In this document: one piece after another, positions 1-11,599 of the stretch
Layout of the letters: the number at the start of each line of letters is the position of its first letter
How positions within the stretch are numbered: position 1 is the first letter of the stretch
Position numbers and translations under genes: made by a program
Source of the DNA: Acanthopleura granulata
Lineage: Eukaryota > Mollusca > Polyplacophora > Chitonida > Chitonidae
Reading direction: 5' to 3'
Assembly: GCA_016165875.1 (NCBI GenBank)
Contig: JABBOT010000080.1
Span: forward strand, 5,562,759 to 5,626,758
Length of the DNA: 64,000 nucleotides
Notes under the pieces: model-generated
Told to the model about the DNA's origin: nothing
Seen by the model: the letters and a program-made list of their open reading frames with translations, nothing else
Database searches by the model: none

Positions 1-308
1 GAACCACAGCTATAAATAACGAGCCTTGTTTCGTTACGATTAGAGGGTTTTATGTACAGAAACACCTTGGCTGCATTTGCAACAAATGTTAAAGGCTGAT
101 CGGAAGTGTGGATTTGGCTCTAGATGAATGCTGTGCGGAGAGAATGCAGTGAGATCAAGACTAAATTTCTGTCTAATCACCAAAAATGCATCGGTTGATC
201 CAGACTTTTTGAAATACTGGAAAAATGACGCGCGGCCTAACAAAGACGGTTTGCAGTGTCACAAGATTTACTGCCTTTTCCAGACGCTGTGCCTCACGTA
301 ACGGTCCA

Positions 309-541
309 TGGAGTGCAATCATTATTTCTACACCGTTTGTAGTGATTATAAGAGACAAGAGGAGTCACGACGCTTTGCCTCTTGACAAGACATATTGCTT
401 CCACCTTTAAGTATGATCATTTATTCCCTTTTGGATTTTCCAAATACGTGTCCGTCTGGTACTCCAGCATTCTATGCTGCATATGCAATCGACCAGCCCT
501 CATTATTTCCTTCTGCACACCTAAAGTAAATCAGTTTATGG
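309..541 (+). repeat. Dispersed repeat, left copy of a 55-kb-spaced inverted pair
   Basis: About 235 bp that reappears in reverse complement at 55424-55662. Shared blocks include 'agagacaagaggagtcacga' and 'gcaatcgaccagccctc'. Both copies contain an open frame ending in a related peptide, IRDKRSHDALPLD here and VRDKRSHDVLSLD in the other copy, each followed by a stop shortly afterwards. Similarity continues past the stop, so this is first of all a DNA repeat, perhaps a relic of a transposon or of a gene end. Family not recognised. Confidence 0.6.
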
Positions 542-724
542 TGGCATCTGTCCGTGCTATGACCCTGCTATGAATCTGTGCACAAATGTAATAATGCACT
601 GTATCGCCCGGGAAAGATGGATACTTGCGAGGAGAGATCACAACAAAGCTTACAGACATGTATTAATTTTTGTTATAAACGGGTCTACTCTTTATTGTCT
701 TCAGTCGAACCTGGAAAGATCCGC

Positions 725-813
725 CAGGCATCCTCCCACCACAACGCTGTCCGCCGTCGTATAAGTGCAATATTCTCTAATACGACATAAAACAACAAGT
801 CAAGCAAATAAAT
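725..813 (+). repeat. SINE-1 fragment (3' end)
   Basis: Contains the 3' part of the SINE-1 family: 'cctcccacca', then a close match to 'gccgccgtcgtataagtg', then 'aatattct', ending in an AAATAAATA-type tail. The tRNA-like head is absent, so this is a 5'-truncated copy, the usual outcome of incomplete reverse transcription. Confidence 0.75.
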
Positions 814-1607
814 ACTTTTTATTGTTGCGCGTGTAACATTGTTCATGGTCAGATGTTTAGATGTTATGTCCTCTCCTATTCAGTTCAAGCGTAATATATC
901 CCACGGATAAAACAGTGACCACAATTTAACGTGCCACGTAGAGAAAGAGAAACAGTCACATCTTCATTTTCCTCCCCACATTTCTTTAAACTGATAGATT
1001 GCCGTTTTCTAATTAGCGTGTTCCTATGCAACTTTCTAGCGTACATTTTCAACACAGCATGTTTTGAATTGAGTATATTTACATAGAGGTTTGCCTGGCT
1101 TACCACACATGAGGAAAATTATTGCTTCTCGTTCCTGTGGTATACCAATGAGGAGTTCGAATAACATTTGCATTACGTATCTTCAATTTACCACCCAGGG
1201 TGAACAAGGGCGTTGCCTAAACTCGCACGTACACAAGAGGAGGCACATTAGGGATCCTACTTGAGGGCTACTCCGATGGGTGGCGTAAATGTACTAAGTT
1301 TCCAATCCTTTGCATACACTCGATCAGCCCTGTATCCGATGAAAATGGTCATTCACCAAGAGAAAGTATTAACGTCAAATACATATTGGTTGGTGTTGAT
1401 GACAACCATACGACGAGAAAAAAGCTGGACGTGGCGTGCAAATAGATCGGACAGGGCACATGCGGCAGCCTGTTTCCATAGGAAATGACCGACTCTGAGA
1501 GCAGAATCTGAGGATCCCGTAAGACCACCCGATCAACACCGTGACCGCGTCCTGGCATGTCTGGAAAAGGGCAAAAAAACATTGTCCTCACTATTGCAAG
1601 TTAGACT
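814..1607. other. No gene seen
   Basis: Unique-looking AT-rich sequence. ORFs here are short, start at arbitrary places and lack convincing splice or codon signals. I see no RNA gene or clear repeat. Confidence 0.5.
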
Positions 1608-1690
1608 GATTTATTTATTTATTTGAGTGGTGTTTTACATGGGAGGAAACTGGACAGAGTCGAAGGGAAACCCACGACCAGAGGACCTAG
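1608..1690 (-). repeat. SINE-1 copy, internally deleted
   Basis: On the minus strand this runs from 'gtcgtgggtttccct' to a (AAATA)n tail, seen on the plus strand as 'tttatttatttatttga' followed by 'gtggtgttttac'. The usual segment between 'gtgttttac' and 'gggaggaaac' (the part with 'cttatacgacggcgg') is missing. The tRNA head is also missing. Confidence 0.75.
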
Positions 1691-1849
1691 GAGTTAGATA
1701 GATCGATCACATTTACTTATCAGACCAAAATAACTACCGCATATACAAGAAAGATGTGAACGCTAGGAACTTCTTTAAAGACTATCAATGCCGTTCATTT
1801 ACGTGAATACGGATAAATACACTTGACATTCCGATTACTTTTATTTTCC

Positions 1850-1915
1850 TAGCTCTATATTGTTACATATTTATAAATATAAATTATATATTTATAAATA
1901 TATAAATCACACTGG
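1850..1915. repeat. AT-rich palindromic patch
   Basis: A stretch made almost only of A and T with repeated 'atttataaatata' blocks that can fold back on themselves. Probably a simple low-complexity sequence. A flanking unique region of several hundred bases on either side shows no gene. Confidence 0.5.
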
Positions 1916-2690
1916 TTGTTGTAGCCACTTGACACAGCAAAGTATTGTGAAAATGCAAAACACGGAATACACCTGTATATTTATTTGCTTAATGTAAACT
2001 TACGGATCTTTTAAATTCGAGATATACAGACTGTGTACCTGTCAAATATGTTGTAGTGTGATAGTTTCAACTTATGTATGCATTCGTAAAGTCTTGCCCA
2101 TCTGAGACCTAGCTGATGAGATTTAGAAGAAAGGACAAAAAATGATATATTACTGATTATGTTGAAAGAGGAAAGGAAACAAACATAAACAGTCGGAGCC
2201 ATTTCTTTTTTAGATGTGCATGTTAACTGCGAAAATCAGCATTTAATCTGGAATTCTGAGGAAGTCATGGGATACGCCATTTTAGAGAAACCGGAAACAC
2301 GATGTGGCGCCAATGATATCTCACGTGATTCGTGATCAACACGTTGAACTTCGACTGGTAGCACGCTTTCAATATTTGTGTTTGCATCGTAAACACGATG
2401 TATTGTATTGTATTATACATCGCATAGGCGTATATGTGCCAAATATAGTAAATCGTACTTTTGTCAAATCTTGAAGCCATGCAGATCCTTTTTTTAAAGA
2501 GAGCTCAAAGATTTTCGGCACGCATAAAGTACATGTATAGCACTTTCCACTGAGCGATCTTGAGCTTAACAGCTACAATTGTTTTTCTGTCACGTCGCAT
2601 GCAAATACGGGGGAAATTGCACTTATTCGCACTTTGATCGCAATTTGAGACAAAAACATACATCGTAGCAAAGAAATAAGATTAGATTCG
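1916..2690. other. No gene seen
   Basis: Several short ORFs on the minus strand but none with coding character. The run 'tattgtattgtattatac' near 2401 is a minor simple repeat. Nothing else can be supported. Confidence 0.45.
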
Positions 2691-3560
2691 TGACCAGGAC
2701 GTCAAACTACGTCGGTTAGCATATTTAAAAGACTTCATTTCAAAATGTTTCCTTTCACGTGACATCACTTCCGGTTCCGGTTATTTACTCACGCATTGCA
2801 TTGTGTTTCCTACCAAATAATGCAAAGGCGACAGTTGTTACATATGCAACATTTCAGGTCAATCGAACTGAAGGTTCGGAAGAAAATCCCTCTCATTAGC
2901 TTTCCTATCAACCCAATATGGCGGCTAGGTCACGTGGCCTAAGACGCCCATATTTTTACTCACAAAAGACCGTCCTCCGGCTACTATCTGCCTGAATTCT
3001 ACTCTTTTCTGCCATGCCAGTTTAGCCGTATAAGTTTTTCATATTTGAAACTTGCAAAAATGGCGAATTTTTTGGTATGTACTACTTCCCGTGTGCTCAC
3101 GTCATTTCCGGTTATGTTAAATTTTCTTCATACTCTGTGGTGATGTTAGGCCTTAAGACTGCGTCTCCAGCTTCATTGGTTATGGAGATATGCCCTCTTT
3201 TCCATATGATGGCGTCACTTCTAATTTCCCAAAATTTGCATATCTGGAATCAGCAACCGAAGCTGTTTCAGGTAGGACTATGTGTAGGACATCATCTGTA
3301 AAAGTGTAGAAATTATTAGCAAAAAAACAAATTTTTCCGTCACTTGACATATTCATGCAATAGTGAGCTTGTAAAATTTTCAACGCTGGAAGTTTTTGTT
3401 ATCACTCTGAATGTACTTAGACTTTGTGCGACTACAGTTAGGATTTCAGCTCAATCGCATCAGCGGTTCTGGAGAAGCAGATGTTTATAGGTTTTCATCA
3501 AAATGCAATATGGCCGCCAAGTCACGTGATCAAAAGTCTCCAAACGTTTAGGTGGAAAAC
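2690..3560. repeat. Internally repeated block with conserved CACGTG and ATGGCGGC words
   Basis: Two diverged half-copies. Each begins with a CACGT(G)-type word followed by a 'acttccggtt' type sequence (2757-2785; 3098-3118). Each ends with 'caatatggcggctaggtcacgtg' or its variant 'caatatggccgccaagtcacgtg' (ends near 2938 and 3528; only key words shown). The second half also carries 'agcggttctggagaag', a phrase I associate with dispersed invertebrate repeats. No terminal inverted repeats were found and no coding capacity is visible. Confidence 0.4.
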
Positions 3561-5478
3561 TTCAGGTCTAGCTAAAGCATACTGAAGTTTCATAACCGTG
3601 CGATTTGTTTTCTCTAGAAGCGCGGGACAAAATTCTGGAGAATAATAATATTTGTCCGAACGAAAACAGAAGGGTTTCAAGCCCGATTGGCATGTGTCAG
3701 TAGGGCGCTAGTACATGCATCACAGCTGGATCATTTTCAGAAAATAGAGGTCAACTTATGATGACAACAAAAATGGGGGAAGAGAGCTTCAGGTGGGTGC
3801 TCTTTGTGAAATTACCACATAAATGGAAAAATCTTTTTCTGGACTTTTTGTACATAAAAGGCAAAGGGGTGTTCGTTTGCGGAAGTGGCTAAGATCTCGC
3901 GTTATGGAAATAACTCTGCCCTCATGAATCAAAATTTGCATCATGACGATGCTTTTCATCTTTTGAATGTGCACGACTTTGCTTAGTTTAAACTGCGATA
4001 TCTAGGTTATGACATATACAAAAAATATGCTTTTACCGGATGTTTTGTCGATGGATACATACATTTGGTCTCGTGTTCGCTTTTTAACATGTAAGTTTTC
4101 TTTTGTTAGGCAGTATTGTTTTTCCTACACATATCGATGTAAACCAGGTGATCGTTTTGCTGTTATTGGCTTGGGCACTTCGTAAGCGTCATAGGCATCT
4201 GTGGAAATCATATTTGAAATAAATATTACTTTTGAAACATATCATTCTTAATATAAAAATGTGATACTTCTGAAATAAAGTCTATCTTTAAATTGAAACC
4301 TAACCCGTTTTGAACAATTTTGAGACCTACCTATTTTTCAGCGATTTTGAAACAAAACTAGCACTTTTTTCATCAGTGGTTAATTTTTATTTTTAAATTA
4401 TTAAAAAAAAATTAAAGTTTATTTTAAATTAATGAAGTTTTATAACAAAGATGGGTTTTATCGCAAAACTAACAAAAAAAAAAATTCAAAAATGAAACTT
4501 ACTGGCTTTGTGCAACTAGTTTGTTACATTACAGCCATTCCTAAACGGCGTCTGAGTTTAATATTTACATAACACAGAGGCTAGCTTATTAAATTAACAG
4601 ACGCCACCAGTAAATGTTTTTAAAGGATGCGATTTGTTTTCAGCCCGATGTAAACCAACATAGAGTAAAACGTTTTATTCACTCCAAAAGTGGTTCGACA
4701 CCAAGAGATGCGGACAAATCCGTAAGCCTATGTTACATGGCCATTGACTTACAATGTGAATCAGCTTCCAGAAATGGTTCTCTTAAACCCACTGTAGCAG
4801 AGTTGTCTACATCATTGCTTCTGACCATGTATCTATTTCCGGTTCAGGGGCCAATTTCAAAAAACGTCCTACGGACATTTTCTTTCGCAAATGATGTCAC
4901 TTTTCTGAGCCACAACTCAGGCAGTCTGTATTTAAGAAGAGATAAGAACTACAAAGTGTTGTTAAATTGGCCTCTGGGGCTTCTTTCACGCTGTCGCAAA
5001 TGGCGCCTGGCGTAGCTTCCATGACCACATATAGCAAACAGTCACGCTTAGTGACCGATATATGAGTAAATTGTACCTTTCATGATACAAGCATGAAACT
5101 TGGCACACCGTTAGAATATACCTCAACCTACATTTTGGGGGTAGGGCCAACCTGAATTTGCCCCGTGGGGGGGAGGGGGAATTTTCCAAAATGGCCGCCT
5201 ATGGCAGTTGTAGTGCCTATTTTCGGCAGAACATGAACTTTGCTATAGTTGAAAAAAAAAAAAACACAGTTACAAAAACTACTAAGCTTACAGAAGGAGT
5301 TTATACAACTATACACGTGCAAGCCTGCCCAATACTTGCTCATTATCATATAAATATCCAAGACAGGAGACGTCAACTATAGTACTACATTTAGTAACTA
5401 AACCAAATCCAGTGGAGGATGAGAAACCTGCTTCATTTGTGTTATGGAAACAAGGAGTAGTTTAGCTAAAAATTGTTC
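3561..5478. other. No supported gene; AT-rich and poly-A stretches
   Basis: 4200-4500 is strongly AT-rich with A runs ('aaaaaaaaattaaag', 'aacaaaaaaaaaaattc'). A 133-codon open frame on the plus strand at 4614-5015 has no recognisable domain, no signal peptide and no conserved copy elsewhere, so I treat it as chance. The word 'aaaatggccgcc' near 5190 matches the words in the 2.7-3.6 kb repeat. A G-rich run lies at 5165-5179. Confidence 0.4.
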
Positions 5479-5625
5479 CGTGGCCAAGGGGTCTGGTGCT
5501 AGCGCTGCACTGTGTTTTCTTTGTCTGTCATCGAAGCGGTCGCTGGTGAGTTGAAATTCAGCTGAAGGTGGCTTTCTTTCTTGTGAAACATAGGAATGTC
5601 TGCCAGCAACCTAAAACCGGAGGGT
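5479..5625 (+). repeat. SINE-1 copy, highly diverged
   Basis: The head 'gtggccaaggggtctggtgc' resembles a pol III A box. It is followed by 'gcggtcgctggtgagttgaa' (B-box region), 'ctggctttc'-like sequence and 'gtctgccagcaacct'. The 3' half is missing. This is an old copy, recognised by the order of three family landmarks. Confidence 0.6.
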
Positions 5626-6470
5626 CTTGATTTGGCCCGATTTCATTTCATCACATAATACTGACTGTCATTGCATAAATGATATCATATATAGCATTTT
5701 TATTGTCATTTCCGTAATTAATTGTGATTTTGTCATTTCGGTGGAAAACCCACTAATGACCAACCTGATAATAAATCCTCTTCGTTTGATGTATGAGGGC
5801 ACCCTTTTGTACAGTTCTGTAAAATTCACTGCTCCGGTGACCCTACCCATTGCTCTATGAAATGTAAGCTCCATCTCTCGAATATACACCAAATGCTGTG
5901 GTGAAATCGTCATGTGTTCTCTTGCCTCTTTCCCAAAATACACAAAAAAGGGAAGGCAAAGCAGTACTTCACTCAAAATTGTCAAGACGCTAGGTCGAAG
6001 ATACGACTAATATATTTATGGATTCCGACGCACAGTGTTGTCATTTGCATTGTTTTGCCGTCCAGTACAAGATGCTCGCTGCTGCTTTCCCGGAGCCTAT
6101 GTCCTATATGCGTCTGGATATATTTTGTGTGTTAGTGGTGACAACCACTGAGGCATCGAAGTCCCCAGTCAAGCAAAGTCATCCTGCCAAAGTAAGAGCC
6201 ATATCTTCGTCAACATGGTTAAGGTGGTTAATTGAAATCGAGGAGAACATTTGATTTGAATTCTTCAATTCCAAGATCTTAAGCGCAACAATAACAGCAA
6301 CATTGCAGTTTTATTATATTCACTACGTAGCATTAATTAAGGAAATTTCACAGGCAGTTACGGGGGGGGGGGCATTGAAGATGAACCCTTAGCACAATTA
6401 TGCCAACTTTTGACCGTACTGGTAAACATTTTAAATATGACGGACATTGTTTTAAATTGGCGGACACTTT
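5626..6470. other. No gene seen
   Basis: Contains an 11-G run near 6362. Overlapping ORFs exist on both strands (5668-5985 minus, 5914-6135 plus), but neither shows a domain or a conserved copy in the window. Confidence 0.4.
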
Positions 6471-6625
6471 TCAACAAACATCGCCAGCTCGGCATCACAG
6501 ATGCTCTTGTGAACCCGTTCGCCTGGAAATTAGCACGTTGACGGGGAGTTATATATAAAGCATCGTTGGCGTGCAGTACCCACTACATTTTTCAACATGA
6601 GGGCCAATTCATATGAATGTTGTGG
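6470..6625 (+). repeat. Repeat J, partial extra copy
   Basis: About 150 bp matching the middle of the full J copy at 6925-7765. Shared words are 'catcgccagctcggcatcac', 'gaacccgttcgcc' and 'gtacccactac'. It lies just upstream of the full copy in the same orientation, so it looks like a local partial duplication. Confidence 0.65.
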
Positions 6626-6924
6626 CCTTGCTGTCTTAATTTCTCTTAACTATACATTTCACATGCACTATACCAAAGCCGGGGGAATTTTGTGAAACAC
6701 AGTGGCATGCAAGCCATAGACAAAATGTCCATACGTACTCTTGGTAGCCATCCTGGAAAATGGATCCCATTGCTGTTACTGGAAAAATCTGAGAAATGTT
6801 CCCCATACCATACTCCACCAGTGTGCCAAATGTAGTGCTTCTTTCAGCAAAGGTACAGTTCTCCCTTATTTGTTTTAACGCTAAACAGGTCAGTGTCAGA
6901 CCTTGATTTTGACAACTGCATACG

Positions 6925-7765
6925 TTATTGCCTGCACTGAGATTCAGTGCCGCGCCCTTGAGGCTTCTGTGTTTATGAGTCGCGTGTCATTGTACACAGA
7001 GCATACATTCTGGAAAGCTGTATTTGTGTTGTAAACATGTTAACGATCAAATCAGCCACAATTATCTTTACTTTAGTTTCTAAAATGAATGACGAAGTTA
7101 CTTACGTCCACTTGTGTATTTCGGGGTTTACTGGAGATTAAGCTTTCACGCCAGTCGACATTTTTCATTTGGAGTACATTTTTTCTGTACGTAGCACTTT
7201 TGTGAGTTTGTGTTTCGCCACTTGCTTTTTCTCTAAGATGTTCTTAGCTTGTATCGCTCATTGTCTCTTTGTGCGATTACGTATTTTCCATCCCTATTTT
7301 ACACTGGAGGTGATTTTGTGAACTCCGAAGACTGAAACATACATCGCCGGCTCGGCATCACGGACGCTATTGTCAACCCGTTCGCCCTGGGAATTTGCAC
7401 CTTCACGTTGAGTTGGATATAAACCATCGTCTGCGTGCCGTACCCACTACTGTTTGTCACTTACAGGACTGTCATCCTTCGGTCCGAGAAATCCAAAGAG
7501 CTATGAATTCTGTATTTACGTGGATTGGTCACCTTTGGGAGATATTACATTAGGACTTGGACGCTAATCCTTTAGAAATTATGTATTTTATAATTATATG
7601 TATTTTCCTGGTGTAAAATTGTAAGCTGTGCTCTTTGTTTATTTGATTGAATTATAGGTATTGAGCTTATCCAAGCGTCTTCGTGTTTCTCTGTTTGATC
7701 TTGTGTAAGGTCTATAGCTGTTTGAGAGTTGAACAAGCCATTTGTTTATCTTTTTTGCCCTCCGA
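6925..7765 (+). repeat. Repeat J, copy 1
   Basis: Aligns with 20545-21515 in the same orientation and with 43690-44340 in reverse. Landmarks in order: 'gaggcttctgtgtt', 'cattgtacacagagc', 'gtatcgctcattgtctcttt', 'tgcgattacgta', 'gtcaacccgttcgcc', 'gagagttgaacaagccattt'. No intact ORF. It may be a non-autonomous or decayed mobile element, but no ends or target-site duplications could be fixed. Confidence 0.7.
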
Positions 7766-7899
7766 TAGTGACCCCCCTTACAGTACTACCTGGTTTTATA
7801 ATGTGCTTGGTGTAAAGTTGCGAGAACTCTCTACAAGGGGGCGCTAGATGGACAAAATCGCGGGAGATAAGATAATCGTGATATATGTCGAGTCACCGT

Positions 7900-9770
7900 C
7901 TCCACAAATTGTTGCAGGGTGGATGACATTTTACAATGTCTGTAATGTGTTTGAACTTTTGCGTGGGTGATTGAAACCTCTTCCTCTGGGTGTACAAATG
8001 ACATATCGGAGAGGAAAGACAAACACATGTATACCTGAGCTTAGTCTGTACATTAGTGGTCATCATTTGTTCAAATTTTGCCTGGTTGTGTATACCGTAA
8101 TACCTGGAAACTAACCGTATCTTTCTCGCGTGCGTTTGTCCATTAAAAGTAATAGATATTACGCTATTAAAAATGTCCACAAATTGTGTTCGCTGCACAA
8201 TGCTTTAGTAGCAAAGTATACACACGGGATATCTTGATGAAGACCGCTTGAAAACGTTGGCTCAAGAATTAGACCCTTTGACTTACACAAGACAAACACA
8301 GTCTGTGTGCAAGGTAGTAAATGAAATTATGAACAAACAGGCCACACGCAGGGACATAGCAGTCATAACCTGGATGGAGTAATGTACGTTTCAATGCAGA
8401 TCGCTACTGTAAACAATGGTTGTACAATACCTGCGAATGTCAAGAGCAGAGACGTGTGTGTTCAGGCACGCCGGGGAGGCACGATAAACTGTGTCATCAG
8501 GCTTACTTTCCAGAAAAATACAAAACAAATCTGTCTTCTTTCGAACTCATCGTGTTTCTTCGATATCCCACAGATGTATGCTACAAATACAGATGTTCCT
8601 CTCGCGATAAATGATTCGGGCTTCAAATCGTCTAATTATTACAAACTCCTCCATGGCACACCTACCACGGATGTAACTGGCCCACCGAAGGAGACCAAAC
8701 TGAGCAAACCACCATCCTAAAATGATTCTCCTGCCACTAAGATCCTCACATGTATACATTCTGAGACAAGATATGATTTATCATTAAAAATGGGTCGCCT
8801 GCCAGCCAAGAGTACAACCGATCATTTGACATTATGTGGCTGGGGTGCTTTCGGTAAAGGTATGTTGTTTTTATGCTGAATCTAATGCGGTTGTTTTTTT
8901 TTGTATAATTTGTAAATTTACATTCCAATACACCGTTTATACCGTAAGTACACACTTGTGTCATTATGGTGCTTCAGCGTTTTTAAAAATCCTCATTCAT
9001 CCATTGGTACCGTAATTGATGTAATTCTCAGGAGATTTTAGCTTTGACGTCGGACGCCATGTTTTGTATGCTGCTGAGTAACAGTAGTTATACAACTAAA
9101 TTGTGTAGGAGACACTAAAAACTATTATTCTTGTAAGAGGATGTTCTCACTGTTAACGGCCCCTCAATGTGTTCAATGGGAAATCCCAGCAGAACTGTAA
9201 ACGATAATAATCAGTCCTGAGAGATTATTAATTAGTGTAGAGCAGGCAAATGATTCAGCAGTTGTAAGAAGGTAAGGACCTGCTCTAGGGGAGACTCTGC
9301 GATTGTCTGGGTAGGGGATGTGTAGCATGGTTGTCCAATGACAATTAAAACCAGGGGCGATTCCACGAAGCCCCTGCCGACCTAGGTCAAAATTTGAAAA
9401 CATCGTAGCAGTGGTTAGTTTTGGAAATTGGAAGTCGAAATTTTGACACAATTGTCTGATGATAACATTGATGATGTGGTCAAAATTTTAATTTCTAGAG
9501 CCAAAACTTAAGCTCTATCAGTAATTTTAAATTAAGTCAGAAATTGCTTTGTGAAAGAGGCCCCTGGCCGCAAGCTGAGTCATTCACATGGATTGTAAGC
9601 TGGAGGTAGTCTCCAGTCGTAATTAACCAGTTTCATGTTCAGCGTTTCATTATCAGTACGCTTGTCTTTGATAAATGGCCTGATGAACAGCATCAAACTT
9701 CTTGTAAGCAACATGACATCATCAATCAGCTGGAAAATAATTCTTTCAGGTCCGCATACATGTATCGTAC
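7900..9770 (+). repeat. Unit G, copy 1
   Basis: First of three diverged copies of a roughly 1.6-2.7 kb unit. Shared words with copy 2 include 'tactttccagaaaaatacaa' (variant 'tattttcc'), 'gatgtaactggcccaccgaa', 'accaaactgagc', 'aactattattcttg' and 'caatgacaatta'. Copy 1 lacks the SINE-1 found inside copy 2, so it may represent the empty state at that site. No frame stays open across the copies. Confidence 0.65.
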
Positions 9771-9774
9771 GGGT

Positions 9775-11560
9775 GAAATTGCATGCACATAATCAAGACC
9801 GCAAGGAAAGCGTTTGCTGAACAATTAGACTCTTTGAGTTAGGCAAAATAAACACTGAGTCTGTGAACAAAACAATAGATGACATTATGATCAAACTGAC
9901 CGCAGTCAGGGAGTAACAATTATACACAGAATGGAATCAGGCCAGGATCAATGCAGACGGCTAATGTAAATAATGGTTGTCCAATGCCCCCGAATGTCAA
10001 TATCAGGGGTATGTACGAAATCAGGTGCGGCTGGGAGGCATGATAAACTGTGGCGTCAAACTTATTTTCCAGAAAAATACAAAACAAACCTAGTATCCTC
10101 TTTCTTTTTACAACCTGTGTGTTCACGTCTTCTCTCTTTGACATCCCAAATATTTAGGCTACATATATAAACGTTTCCTCTGACGATCAAATTATTCTGT
10201 CAAATTATTACGTGGCCTACTTAAAATAAAAACCACGACACACTTACCAGAGATGTAACTGGCCCACCGAAAGAAACCAAACTGAGCGAATCATTATCGG
10301 GAAATGATTCTGCTGTATATGGCACGGTCCAAAAAGCCAAAAAGATAGAAGTGAATGCATGTGCACCATGGAAGGGCGATTCACAAGGTACGTGGGCGTT
10401 TTGAGGTGAATTTCTATCTTCACAATGAATGGAAGCACAAGTAAACTAATCAAATAACAAACCAAAAAAAAAAAAAAACCCAGACCCTGCTGATGATCCT
10501 CATATTTATACTGTTTGACACAAGATACGATTTACTATTTAACCTGGATTTGATGATCTGATACAAGCACAGCTGAACGTTTGAGATAATGTAATACATG
10601 TATTTGCTGAAGTGGTTTTGGAATTCAGTTGATGTTTCATTCCGGATCGAATGTGGTTTCTTGTAAGTCTCGGTTGGTTGGCGCCTTAGCGCAGCGTTGT
10701 GACCCAAAAGTGACCCACCAATGCGGTCGCTGTGAGTTCAAGTCCAGCTCATGCTGGCTTCCTCTCCGCCCTACGTGGGACGGTCCGCCAGCAACCTGCG
10801 GATGGTCGTGGATTTTCACTGGACTCTGCCCGCTTTCGATCAACTATAATGCTGGCCGCCGTCGTATAAGTTAAATTATTCTTGAGTACGGCGTAGAACA
10901 CCAATCAGGTAAATAAATAAATATCTTGTAAGTTTACACCCGAATTCCAAAGGTACGCTAATGCCATTATTATGCCATAGTGTTTTCAATCATCTTTGTT
11001 TAACCGTTGACCCCGTGATTGATTACAGAACTCAGGAGCTTTTATTTTTTCCTGCGGCGGTCAAGTTTTGAAGGGTTTGGAGTAACAGGATTGTGTCAAA
11101 AAACTGTATAAAACACACGACAAACTATTATTCTTGCAAGCTAGTAAGACGATATTCTCACCGTTTATCACCCACTAATGTCTTTGATGCAAAATACCAA
11201 CAGACTCTGATAGTTTTACCAACAACCATATCGTTATTAATTGCTTTTGAACCAGCTTCCATGAGCACATTCCCGGGGGAGAATCTCCCATTATATAAGA
11301 TGTTCCACTTGGTCCTCCAATTACAGTTAACACCTGGTCTCAAGCTGAGTAAATAACAAGATGGCGTTTATCAGGACTGGACTGTCTCTAGATTTAATTA
11401 CCTCGTTTGATGTCCAGCTTTTCCTATTCAAAACGCCCGTTTTTGATATATGGCCTATTGAACAACATCAATTATCTTATAAACAATATGACAACTCCAA
11501 ACATCAGGGAAATAATTCTACCCCGTTTCTCTAGTCTTCTTGTTTGTCTGTCAAATTCAG
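9775..11560 (+). repeat. Unit G, copy 2
   Basis: Directly adjoins copy 1 in the same orientation, as a tandem duplication. Contains a 15-bp A run near 10468 and one complete SINE-1 (10669-10923). The 3' part (11093-11560) matches copy 1 at 9100-9760 and copy 3 at 19145-19620. Confidence 0.65.
10669..10923 (+). mobile_element. SINE-1, full length with target-site duplication
   Basis: A complete tRNA-derived SINE. The head 'ggcgccttagcgcagcg' corresponds to a pol III A box and 'gtgagttcaagtcc' to a B box. The body contains 'gctggcttcctctcc', 'cagcaacctgcggatggtcg' and 'gctggccgccgtcgtataag'. The tail is (AAATA)n. It is flanked by a perfect 10-bp direct repeat, 'tcttgtaagt', at 10659-10668 and 10924-10933. 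This is the expected footprint of LINE-driven retrotransposition. Pol III transcription and LINE dependence are inferred from the SINE class, not seen. Confidence 0.88.
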
Positions 11561-11599
11561 TAATGAGGGTCCGGAAAAATGAGTTCGAGTAAAATTTAC

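Noticed and set aside
4614..5015. 133-codon plus-strand ORF
   Set aside because: No signal peptide, domain, copy or codon signal; ordinary composition; not supported beyond its length.
5668..5985. 105-codon minus-strand ORF
   Set aside because: Overlapped by open frames on the other strand and without recognisable features; consistent with chance.
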